Of a DNA stretch of 28,666 nt, positions 6,996 to 14,351 are shown piece by piece; positions within the stretch are counted from its first letter, which is position 1; each line of letters begins with the position of its first letter. The DNA is from a bacterium UBP6_UBA1177 (GTDB taxonomy: Bacteria > UBP6 > UBA1177), in NCBI GenBank assembly GCA_002310995.1, contig DBYV01000054.1:1-28666 (forward strand), read 5' to 3'. Made by a program: the position numbers and the translations under genes. A model generated the notes under the pieces. The model was not told the DNA's origin. It ran no database searches and saw only the letters and a program-made list of their open reading frames with translations.

Positions 6996-8534
6996 ATGTC
7001 AAAATATGTTCTCGGTATCGATCTTGGAACTTCGACCACGACCGTGGCTGTTGTTCAGGACGGTCTTTCAACTGTTATTCCCATTCCAGGAGAGGAAGAA
7101 GACAAGATAATGCCTTCTGTCGTTTCTTTCGTAAATGAAGGCAAAAATATCATTGTCGGTAAAAAGGCTAAGGATATGAGGCACTTGAATCCTGTAAACA
7201 CAATTTACAGTATAAAAAGGATCATCGGCCGCAAGTTCAGCCATCCCGAAACGGTCAAATATGCCAGAAAGTTTCCTTACAAAGTAGTCGGAGGAAAAAA
7301 CGATTCTGTAGAAATAGAAATATACGGCAAGCGGATAACACCACAGATTATCTCTTCTCTTGTGCTGAAAAAGGCAAAAAAGGCTGCTGCTGATTACCTG
7401 GGAGAAGAAGTAAAAGATGCTGTAATCACCGTTCCTGCAAACTACAATGAAGCCCAGAGGCGTGCGACTCAGGAAGCCGGACAGCTTGCAGGACTCAATG
7501 TTCTCCGCATAATCAATGAACCTACCGCAGCGGCTCTTGCTTACGGTTTCGGCAGCAACAGGGATGAAAAAATTGCCGTTTTCGATTTCGGCGGCGGAAC
7601 TTTTGATATAACTGTTCTCGAGGTCAAGGACAATGTCTTTGAAGTTCTTTCGACTGCCGGCAACAGCTTTCTGGGCGGTGACGACATTGATGCGGCGATT
7701 GTTCAGTTCATGATGTACGACATCGAGGTTAACTACGGTGTCAAAGTTTCGATGAACAGTGAGATGATGACAGTTTTTCTTGCCGAGGCTGAGCGTATAA
7801 AAATCGCTCTTTCGACGCAGGACAAAATCAAAGTTCTTATCCGCAGCATGATTCCGCTAGGCGAGGATAGATTTGCTGACTACGAAAGGATTATCGACAG
7901 GGAACTTTTCAACCAGATTATTGATCCGATAGTCTCTCAGGCTTTCGATATCTGCCGCGATGCGATGGAAAGTGCCCATCTTGATGTTTCGGCTCTTGAC
8001 GCGGTTATTCTTGTCGGCGGTTCGTCGAAGATCCCGCGCGTTCAGGAGCGCGTTTCAGAATTTTTTAAACAGCAGCCTTACTTCGGCATAGAGTCCGTTC
8101 TTGTCATCGCGATGGGTGCGAGCATCATGGGTAATTCGCTCATCAGTGATTACAGTGATCAGGCACCGGTTCTGCTTGACGTTGTGCCGCTTTCGATCGG
8201 TGTCGGCAGCGTAGGTGACTACATTGAAATATTGGTCGAAAAGAATGAACCTCTTCCCCTTGAAAGAACCAACATTTTTACGAATGCGGCAGACGATGTC
8301 GATACTGTAAAAATCGAGATCTATCAGGGCAATGCCAAAAGCAAGCGGGATTCTCACCTGATGGGCGAGCTCATACTTTCCGAAATGAGAAAGGCGAAAA
8401 GGGGGGAACTTAAAATTGAGGTCAAATTCGAGATTGATACAAACGGGGTACTTAATGTAAGTGCAGTCGATCTCGATACAGGAAGAATGCAGAAAATTTC
8501 ATTGAATATTCTTGGGTTGGAGCAGCGTAAATGA
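6996..8534 (+). CDS. Hsp70 (DnaK-like) chaperone lacking the C-terminal lid
   Basis: A 512-residue Hsp70. The ATPase domain (about 1-388) carries the phosphate-1 loop IDLGTSTTT, the VTVPANYNEAQRRAT segment with INEPTAAALAYGF, the phosphate-2 loop FDFGGGTFDI and the adenosine motif VGGSSKIPRV. The hydrophobic linker is LLDVVPLSIG (about 391-400), and the beta-sandwich substrate domain ends near residue 508. DnaK is usually about 640 residues; here the helical lid and disordered tail are missing at a natural stop, not by a visible frameshift. ATG 6996 was chosen over TTG 6954 because MSKYVLGIDLGT is the usual Hsp70 start and TGGAG precedes it. It overlaps the J-protein gene by 4 nt. It is a specialised paralog; the general DnaK is probably elsewhere. 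Confidence 0.92.
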   Translation: MSKYVLGIDLGTSTTTVAVVQDGLSTVIPIPGEEEDKIMPSVVSFVNEGKNIIVGKKAKDMRHLNPVNTIYSIKRIIGRKFSHPETVKYARKFPYKVVGGKNDSVEIEIYGKRITPQIISSLVLKKAKKAAADYLGEEVKDAVITVPANYNEAQRRATQEAGQLAGLNVLRIINEPTAAALAYGFGSNRDEKIAVFDFGGGTFDITVLEVKDNVFEVLSTAGNSFLGGDDIDAAIVQFMMYDIEVNYGVKVSMNSEMMTVFLAEAERIKIALSTQDKIKVLIRSMIPLGEDRFADYERIIDRELFNQIIDPIVSQAFDICRDAMESAHLDVSALDAVILVGGSSKIPRVQERVSEFFKQQPYFGIESVLVIAMGASIMGNSLISDYSDQAPVLLDVVPLSIGVGSVGDYIEILVEKNEPLPLERTNIFTNAADDVDTVKIEIYQGNAKSKRDSHLMGELILSEMRKAKRGELKIEVKFEIDTNGVLNVSAVDLDTGRMQKISLNILGLEQRK

Positions 8535-9427
8535 GAAAAAAAATAGCAATTTTAATGAAAGATGAAAAGTATTTGAAATCATTAGAAAAATTCTTGGTTT
8601 CAAAAATTGATGACTGCGAATGTTTTATTACGCAGGATGTGAAGGAGCTGCTTACGGAAAATCTGGAAACCTACGACACGCTGATTGTATCTTCCGTTTT
8701 GCCGGAAGGAATCTGGCTCAAAGCACTGCCTGTTATCCGCAAGGCAAAAACTTTTGTTCTTCTGGCTGTTTCGGAAGGCCCCGAACTCAATGCCGATATC
8801 GCCTTTAAATATGGCGCAGCTGCATTTTTCAAGCTGCCGCTTAATAGTGAACAGTTCCTTTTGAAAATTAAGGAAATTGTTGAGAACGGAGCCGGAAAAG
8901 CAAAGATCCCGTCAGCTGTGTCGGTTGATATGCTCGAAGAAATAACCTATTTCTCGGGAAATATGGACAGCTATGACTACTACACGTTTTTCGGTCTGCC
9001 GCAGAACGCTCCTCTTGCCGACATTAAGAAAAAATATATCGCTATGGCGAGAAAGTATCATCCTGACAAATTCAGGAATATTCCGGCTGATATCAGGGAA
9101 AAGGCTTATGAAATCACGAAAAGGGCAAATGAAGCATATTCGGTTCTCATGAATCCTTCCAGAAAGGTTATCTATGACAAGATGCTTAAGGAAAATCCCG
9201 AAGCGAAACGTTTCGATTTCAGGATAAAAGTCGCTTATAACGAAACTCCTGAAGATACGATTCAGAACAATCAGGCACGTCGTTTTGCCATTCTTGCAAC
9301 GAAGGCTATGGAAATCGGTGATTACAAGTCGGCTCTTACGCAGCTTAAAATGGCCGCTTCGATGGAAAAGAACAATGCCTACATTGACCGTCTTATCGAG
9401 GAAGTCACGCAAAAAATCTCAAAATAG
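8531..9427 (+). CDS. Degenerate receiver domain-J domain-TPR-like fusion protein
   Basis: A 298-residue protein. Residues 1-119 have the alternating alpha/beta layout of a response-regulator receiver domain. Lys101-x-Pro103 and Ser81 are in place, but the phosphoacceptor Asp position is Ser54 (DTLIVSSVLP), so it is probably a pseudo-receiver. Residues about 147-217 form a J domain with the HPD tripeptide at 177-179, which in J proteins stimulates Hsp70 ATPase activity. Residues about 245-298 resemble one TPR helical pair (ARRFAILATKAMEIGDYKSA). It lacks the Gly/Phe region and CxxCxGxG zinc fingers of DnaJ. ATG overlaps the Hsp70 stop (ATGA), so it is very likely that Hsp70's dedicated partner. 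uppS follows after 8 nt. Confidence 0.85.
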   Translation: MRKKIAILMKDEKYLKSLEKFLVSKIDDCECFITQDVKELLTENLETYDTLIVSSVLPEGIWLKALPVIRKAKTFVLLAVSEGPELNADIAFKYGAAAFFKLPLNSEQFLLKIKEIVENGAGKAKIPSAVSVDMLEEITYFSGNMDSYDYYTFFGLPQNAPLADIKKKYIAMARKYHPDKFRNIPADIREKAYEITKRANEAYSVLMNPSRKVIYDKMLKENPEAKRFDFRIKVAYNETPEDTIQNNQARRFAILATKAMEIGDYKSALTQLKMAASMEKNNAYIDRLIEEVTQKISK

Positions 9428-9435
9428 GAAATCAA

Positions 9436-10191
9436 ATGAATGAATACTGCGCAAAATACGGATTGAACGAGGAACGTCTGCCACGTCATGTCGCGATAAT
9501 CATGGACGGCAACGGGCGATGGGCGAAAAAGCGGCTTTGGAACAGGCTCAAAGGCCACAGGGCAGGAGCTGATGCTGTTGATGCAGTAACGACTTTATGC
9601 CGTGAAATCGGGATAAAATACCTCACGCTTTACGCTTTTTCCACCGAAAACTGGAATCGTCCCGAAAGCGAAGTTTCTGGACTCATGGAACTTTTCAAAG
9701 AGTTCCTGGTATCGAAAAAGGGACTTCTTATTGAAAAAAATATCCGACTCAACATAATCGGAAGCAAAGACAAATTCTCGCCGGACCTGCTCAAACTTAT
9801 GAACGAAACCATTGCCGAAACGAGAAATTACGAGCCAAAAATGACGCTCACACTCGCACTCAGTTACGGCTCGCGCCAGGAAATAACCACAGCAGTCCGC
9901 AAAATTGCCAAAATGGCCGCCGACGGTGAAATAACGCCTGAAAAAATCGACGAAAAACTGATTTCCGAAAACCTCTACACCTTCAATATGCCCGATCCCG
10001 ACCTCGTCATCCGGACAAGCGGCGAATACAGGATCTCCAACTATCTCCTCTGGCAGATAGCGTATTCCGAATTCTACTTCACAGACACGCTCTGGCCCGA
10101 TTTCAAAAAAGACGAGTTCATCAAAGCCCTCAATGACTTCGCCGGAAGGGAACGCCGCTTCGGCAAAACCGGCGATCAGGTGAAAGGGTAA
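9436..10191 (+). CDS. uppS: Undecaprenyl diphosphate synthase
   Basis: A 251-residue cis-prenyltransferase that condenses isopentenyl diphosphate onto farnesyl diphosphate to make the C55 lipid carrier for peptidoglycan. Visible motifs: HVAIIMDGNGRWAKKR with the catalytic Asp24, GHRAGAD (His41), YAFSTENW, and the C-terminal RTSGEYRISNYLLWQIAYSE segment binding the homoallylic diphosphate. The length is typical. It starts 8 nt after the J-protein gene and so probably belongs to the hsp70 transcript. It is followed by a 206-nt gap before mraZ. Its usual neighbours cdsA and dxr are not here; its position just ahead of the dcw cluster links carrier supply to wall synthesis. Confidence 0.96.
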   Translation: MNEYCAKYGLNEERLPRHVAIIMDGNGRWAKKRLWNRLKGHRAGADAVDAVTTLCREIGIKYLTLYAFSTENWNRPESEVSGLMELFKEFLVSKKGLLIEKNIRLNIIGSKDKFSPDLLKLMNETIAETRNYEPKMTLTLALSYGSRQEITTAVRKIAKMAADGEITPEKIDEKLISENLYTFNMPDPDLVIRTSGEYRISNYLLWQIAYSEFYFTDTLWPDFKKDEFIKALNDFAGRERRFGKTGDQVKG

Positions 10192-10268
10192 AATTTGTCC
10201 AGCTAAATATAACTGTCCAAAATCCAAACAATTTATCTGTTTGCGAAAAAATAAAACAATAGAAATTT

Positions 10269-10295
10269 TTGTCATGTAAAGATTCTCCTTATATT
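10269..10295 (+). promoter_or_regulatory. Candidate mraZ/dcw promoter
   Basis: The 206-nt gap between uppS and mraZ is AT-rich. TTGTCA (10269-10274, five of six) and TATATT (10290-10295, five of six) are separated by 15 nt, shorter than ideal. The site would place transcription start near 10302, upstream of the GTGG-like array. Other AT-rich -10-like words are nearby, so this assignment is weak. Confidence 0.3.
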
Positions 10296-10355
10296 TCAGT
10301 GACATATAGAAAAATTTATATTTTTTTTAAAAAAGTGTTGCTTTCGGAACATCTT

Positions 10356-10391
10356 TGTGGTAACAAATGGTGTTTTTGTGTTGTTTGGTGG
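10356..10391 (+). promoter_or_regulatory. Phased GTGG-type repeats, candidate MraZ operator
   Basis: Four short boxes, GTGGT (10357), ATGGT (10367), GTGTT (10378) and GTGGA (10388), recur every 10-11 nt immediately before mraZ. A further GTGTT lies at 10335, two turns upstream. In E. coli, MraZ binds three TGGG-type repeats spaced by 5 nt ahead of its own gene, and mollicute MraZ boxes are GTGG-based, so an autoregulatory site is plausible. The last box coincides with the ribosome-binding region. Confidence 0.5.
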
Positions 10392-10397
10392 AAAAAG

Positions 10398-10895
10398 ATG
10401 TCAAATTTAGCAGATACATTTTACGGAAGAAAGGAATACAGGGTCGATCCTAAAGGAAGAATACCGCTTTCTACCGATTACTATTCAAAACTTGGGCTTA
10501 ATGAGGAAAATTCCACCATTATCATAACACGTTGTCCTTATAGAAATGAAAACTGCCTTGAAGTTTTTTCGGAAAGAGAGTGGGCTGAAGAGCAGAAGTT
10601 AATAAAAAATATGGATGAAGGTCCTGTTAAAAAGTTTTTGCTCAAGAAATATGTCGGAAGCGCGGAATCTGTTTCACTTGACTCTCAGAACAGAATAAGA
10701 ATTCCCAAATATATGATCGATTTCGCCGAAATAGATAAAGATGTCGTTTTTGTAGGCGAAATAACACGTCTCAAAATCTGGGCTAAGGAAAGACTCGAAC
10801 AGATAGAAAATGATTCGGAAGTCAGCGACGAGCTCATAGACGAGGCAATGAACAAAGCCAAAAAACTTGTAGCGGAAAACAGAGGGGACGAATAA
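10398..10895 (+). CDS. mraZ: Transcriptional regulator MraZ
   Basis: A 165-residue protein with two AbrB/SpoVT-like halves, each with the MraZ signature: VDPKGRIPLS near 17-25 and LDSQNRIRIPKYM near 94-106. MraZ forms rings that bind direct repeats upstream of its own operon and controls dcw transcription; it also affects RsmH. I chose ATG 10398 over an upstream frame opening at 10269. MSNLADTFYG is where conservation begins, a GGTGG lies 6 nt upstream, and the upstream sequence is AT-rich and non-conserved. Its stop codon shares one base with the rsmH start. It is the first gene of the dcw cluster. Confidence 0.95.
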   Translation: MSNLADTFYGRKEYRVDPKGRIPLSTDYYSKLGLNEENSTIIITRCPYRNENCLEVFSEREWAEEQKLIKNMDEGPVKKFLLKKYVGSAESVSLDSQNRIRIPKYMIDFAEIDKDVVFVGEITRLKIWAKERLEQIENDSEVSDELIDEAMNKAKKLVAENRGDE

Positions 10896-11806
10896 TGGAT
10901 TTCGTTCATGTTCCCGTTATGTTTGATGAGGTGCTGTCTTCTTTTGACAATGACCCGTTGGTTTATGTTGATCTTACTTCTGGCGGCGGCGGTCATGATG
11001 CCGGAATTCTTGAAAAATATCCGAATGTCAAAGCTGTGCTTGTTGACAGAGATCAGGATGCAGTCGCTCATCTTAAGGAAAAGTTCGCTTCTTTTCCGAA
11101 TGTTACAGTGGTACACGCTCCGTTCAGTGAAATCGACAAAGTAATGTTTCTGCTCCAGATTCCGAAAGCGGACATCGTTTTTGCAGATCTGGGTGTAAGC
11201 AGTTTCCAGTTTGATACGCCGCACAGAGGTTTTTCGATGCAAAAAGACGGTCCTATGGATATGAGAATGGACAAAACTTCTCAATTGACGGCTCTTGATT
11301 TCATTAAAAGTTCTACGGAAGGCGAGCTTAGAAACATTCTCAGTCTCTACGCTCAGGAACGCGAGGCGGGAACTGTGGCGAGAGCGCTTAAAAAGTGTGC
11401 AGATGAGGGTATGACGACCACTCTCCAGTTCGCTGATGCAATAAGAAAAGCCAAAAGATATGCAAAAAAGGGGATAGATCCTTCAACGCAGGTGTTTATG
11501 GCACTAAGAATGGCTGTAAACGATGAGCTTGGCGAGCTCGAATCTGCGCTGAAAAAGGCTTTCCCGCTTCTTTCCAACAAAGGAATAATGGGGGTAATCA
11601 CGTTTCATTCCACAGAGGACAGAATCGTGAAGAACTTCTTTCGCGACCGTAAAAACGGAGTTCCTTTCTACGCCGACGAAAGGGATGCTGTTCCGGTTTG
11701 CAGCAATGCTTCGTTTGCAGTCGATATGATAACTCCGACAGACGAAGAGTGCGATAGAAATCCGCGCGCCAGAAGCGCAAAGTTTAGATTATTGAAAAGG
11801 GGATGA
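10895..11806 (+). CDS. rsmH: 16S rRNA m4C1402 N4-methyltransferase RsmH
   Basis: A 303-residue SAM-dependent methyltransferase, formerly MraW, that methylates N4 of C1402 in 16S rRNA. Motifs: HVPVMFDEVL at the N-terminus, the SAM-binding loop DLTSGGGGH (26-34), FADLGVSSFQFD, the RGFSMQKDGPMDMRMD segment, VITFHSTEDRIVKNFF and the terminal NPRARSAKFRLLKRG. The length is typical. The ATG overlaps the mraZ stop by one base. A 25-nt gap with GGGGGAG separates it from ftsL. Confidence 0.97.
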   Translation: MDFVHVPVMFDEVLSSFDNDPLVYVDLTSGGGGHDAGILEKYPNVKAVLVDRDQDAVAHLKEKFASFPNVTVVHAPFSEIDKVMFLLQIPKADIVFADLGVSSFQFDTPHRGFSMQKDGPMDMRMDKTSQLTALDFIKSSTEGELRNILSLYAQEREAGTVARALKKCADEGMTTTLQFADAIRKAKRYAKKGIDPSTQVFMALRMAVNDELGELESALKKAFPLLSNKGIMGVITFHSTEDRIVKNFFRDRKNGVPFYADERDAVPVCSNASFAVDMITPTDEECDRNPRARSAKFRLLKRG

Positions 11807-11831
11807 TTTTTTATAACCAGGGGGGAGAATT

Positions 11832-12194
11832 ATGGCAGCTTACATTCATGCAGATTCTGAGAACATGAAAAGGGACAGAATCAGAATTTTCAGCAATTCA
11901 AGAGTGATTTCAAACAAGATCAAAACGCTTTTTTCCGGTGAACTTGTCGTATATATCTGCATGACTCTGGCGGCCGGCTCCCTTATGCTGACTGATAGTT
12001 ACTACAAGGCTTATAAAGCTAATCTTAAAAGTGATATAATCAGAATGATTGAAGACACAAAAGAGCTCTCATGGCAAAAAGATCTCTCCGAGCGTGGATA
12101 TCTTAAAATGACTTCCTCTGATGCCCTTATGAAAAAAGCGAAGGAAATGAAGCTTTCGGTTACTACTTCTGATAAGTTCGTAAAGCTGGATTAA
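11832..12194 (+). CDS. ftsL: FtsL-like division protein
   Basis: A 120-residue bitopic protein: a basic cytoplasmic N-terminus, one membrane span (about residues 37-55) and a charged helical periplasmic tail. FtsL proteins are poorly conserved in sequence. The call rests on this topology, the size, and the position between rsmH and ftsI, where ftsL normally sits. FtsL works with FtsQ and FtsB to activate FtsW/FtsI at the septum. The helix after the membrane span (KAYKANLKSDIIRMIEDTKEL) fits the short coiled coil seen in the family. A strong GGGGGAG precedes the ATG. Confidence 0.75.
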   Translation: MAAYIHADSENMKRDRIRIFSNSRVISNKIKTLFSGELVVYICMTLAAGSLMLTDSYYKAYKANLKSDIIRMIEDTKELSWQKDLSERGYLKMTSSDALMKKAKEMKLSVTTSDKFVKLD

Positions 12195-12221
12195 GAGATC
12201 TCAAATGCGGGGGAGAGTAGT

Positions 12222-14351
12222 ATGGATAATTCCGGACGGAGGGTATATCTTGTTTTTGCGGCTGTTATTCTGATTCTGTTTCTGGTTGTCATAGGAAGGT
12301 TCTATTATCTGCAGGTTGTGAAACATGCAGAACGTATGGCAAAAATAGAAAATTCGGTTGAATTTACTGTCATCCGCGGAAAAAGGGGTACTATCTACGA
12401 TAGAAACGGCAATCCGCTTGCGATGAGTGAACTTAAAGTAGACATTGCAGTTGATCCGGCAGGCATCGCAGACAAAGAATTCATGGCTGGTATTATCTCC
12501 GAAAATATCGGCCTCGATAAAAAAGAAGTTCTTGATATTCTTAAAAAAGACAAGAAAAACGGCAGGGCCAACAACTACGAAGTTCTTAAGAAAGATGCCG
12601 ACTACAGTGATGTCAAGGCTCTTAAAACTGCAATAAAGGAAAGAAAGAATAAAGAAGAGAAAATTTCGAAAAGTATTCGTGACAAGGAATCAAAGGAAAA
12701 GAAACTGGCTGACAGGCACATAAGCGATCTTAATCAGATAATTTATAAAGAAAGTTTCAAACGTGTTTATCCTCAGGGGAAGCTTCTTGCCAATGTCCTT
12801 GGTTTTGTCCAGGCTAACAAAAATCCTGAAGAAGAAGGACCGGAGGGGCTTGAAGGAATAGAGAACAAGTATGACGACAGACTTGCCGGAGCAAAGGTTA
12901 AAATAAAGCAGAGCAGTCTCACCAAAAAAAGAATATACGATGATGATATCGATATCGAAAGCGAAATCGGCAACTCAAAGAAAGGACAGGATATTTATCT
13001 TACGATAGATTCAGAGATTCAGTTCATAGCAGAGGAAGAGCTTGCCAAAATGGTGGAAAAAGTCCACGCAAAGTGGGGCGGAGTCGTTATTATGGATCCT
13101 TATACCGGACAGATACTTGCCATGGCGAACTATCCAACCTACGAACCTGAGAAATATCGTGAGTATCCTGTTGAAAACAAGAGAAACTATGCTGTCAGCA
13201 ATTTGTTTGAACCTGGTTCAACATTCAAATCATTCTCCATTCTTGCGGTGCTCAACGAAAATCTGGTAAAACCAGGCGAGCTTGTTTTCGGCGAGAACGG
13301 AAGTTTTGTTTTCGGCAAAAGGGTAATACACGATTCCCACCCGAATCAATGGATGACAATCCGTGATGTTGTCGTTAGTTCAAGTAATATCGGAACAATA
13401 AAGTTTGCTGACAGGCTCACTAACGAGCAGCTTTACAACTATTTCACAATGTTCGGATTCGGTCAGAAGAGCGGGATAAATATCGGCGGCGAGGCTAACA
13501 AGCCGATAAGAGATTTTAAAAAATGGTATCCGATTGACAAAGGAAATCTTTCGTTCGGACAGGGACTTTCTGTAAATATGGTGCAGATGGCAAGAGCTTA
13601 TTCCGCGATATACAACGGCGGAGTTCTCTGGAGACCTGTTCTCGTGGATAAAATTGTCGGTGCAAATTCCGAAAAAGTGTTTGTTCCTGAACCAAAACGC
13701 ATAAATTATGAGTATAAATCTGACAAAAAAATAATAGAAATGCTCGAAGGCGTAGTTTCAGATGACCACGGAACCGCAAAAAGGGCACGTCTCAAAGGTG
13801 TTGAAGTCGGCGGCAAAACAGGAACTTCACAGATATATGATCCAGTTGCAAAAAAGTATTCATGGAACAAAGTTGTCTGTTCTTTTGCCGGTGCTGTTCC
13901 GAATAACGATCCAAAATTTGTTATGATAGTCGTTATCAACGAGCCGCAGGGGAAGGAGTACGGCGGAACGGTCGCAGCCCCTGTTTTTAAAGAGATAGCT
14001 GAAAGAATACTTCCTAAATTTGATGTCTTCGTCTACAAGAACGATAAGAATAAAGACAAAATTCCTGAATATGTAGCTACCGATATGACGGGCAGTGTTA
14101 TTGATGCTGATGCTTCTGAAACAGAGTCTGAAATAGGTTCTGACTATGTCAAAATTCCTAATTTCAGCAATATCGGTGCAAATGACGCGCTTGCTATCGC
14201 AAACGACAAAAATCTTGAAGTTGTTTTTATAGGCAATCCTATTAACAACAGAAAGATAGTCGGCCAGTCACCTAAAGCGGGCGAACTTGTTCTTGCAGGA
14301 ACTGTTGTAAGTCTTGATGTAGAAGAGGACAAACACAATGAAAACAACTGA
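12222..14351 (+). CDS. ftsI: FtsI septal transpeptidase with C-terminal PASTA domain
   Basis: A 709-residue class B penicillin-binding protein that crosslinks septal peptidoglycan. One N-terminal membrane span (about 8-26) is followed by the dimerisation/pedestal region with RGTIYDRNGNPLA. The catalytic motifs are SxxK at 333-336 (Ser333), SSN at 387-389 and KTG at 532-534. A PASTA domain (about 641-705) ends the protein; PASTA domains bind peptidoglycan or beta-lactams and are absent from E. coli FtsI. The pedestal has an unusual Lys/Glu-rich stretch at about 139-165. The start has GGGGGAG upstream. The end overlaps murE by 14 nt. The partner is FtsW, encoded downstream. Confidence 0.95.
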   Translation: MDNSGRRVYLVFAAVILILFLVVIGRFYYLQVVKHAERMAKIENSVEFTVIRGKRGTIYDRNGNPLAMSELKVDIAVDPAGIADKEFMAGIISENIGLDKKEVLDILKKDKKNGRANNYEVLKKDADYSDVKALKTAIKERKNKEEKISKSIRDKESKEKKLADRHISDLNQIIYKESFKRVYPQGKLLANVLGFVQANKNPEEEGPEGLEGIENKYDDRLAGAKVKIKQSSLTKKRIYDDDIDIESEIGNSKKGQDIYLTIDSEIQFIAEEELAKMVEKVHAKWGGVVIMDPYTGQILAMANYPTYEPEKYREYPVENKRNYAVSNLFEPGSTFKSFSILAVLNENLVKPGELVFGENGSFVFGKRVIHDSHPNQWMTIRDVVVSSSNIGTIKFADRLTNEQLYNYFTMFGFGQKSGINIGGEANKPIRDFKKWYPIDKGNLSFGQGLSVNMVQMARAYSAIYNGGVLWRPVLVDKIVGANSEKVFVPEPKRINYEYKSDKKIIEMLEGVVSDDHGTAKRARLKGVEVGGKTGTSQIYDPVAKKYSWNKVVCSFAGAVPNNDPKFVMIVVINEPQGKEYGGTVAAPVFKEIAERILPKFDVFVYKNDKNKDKIPEYVATDMTGSVIDADASETESEIGSDYVKIPNFSNIGANDALAIANDKNLEVVFIGNPINNRKIVGQSPKAGELVLAGTVVSLDVEEDKHNENN

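Noticed and set aside
10225..10243. Inverted repeat CAAACA/TGTTTG after uppS as a terminator
   Set aside because: The stem is only 6 bp with two G-C pairs and there is no T tract on either strand.
9595..10305. 236-codon minus-strand open frame opposite uppS
   Set aside because: It is antisense to a firmly identified gene, with no recognisable domain and no ribosome-binding signal.
10269..10397. N-terminal extension of mraZ by 43 codons
   Set aside because: The extension is AT-rich, unlike MraZ, and the conserved start MSNLADTFYG has its own ribosome-binding site.
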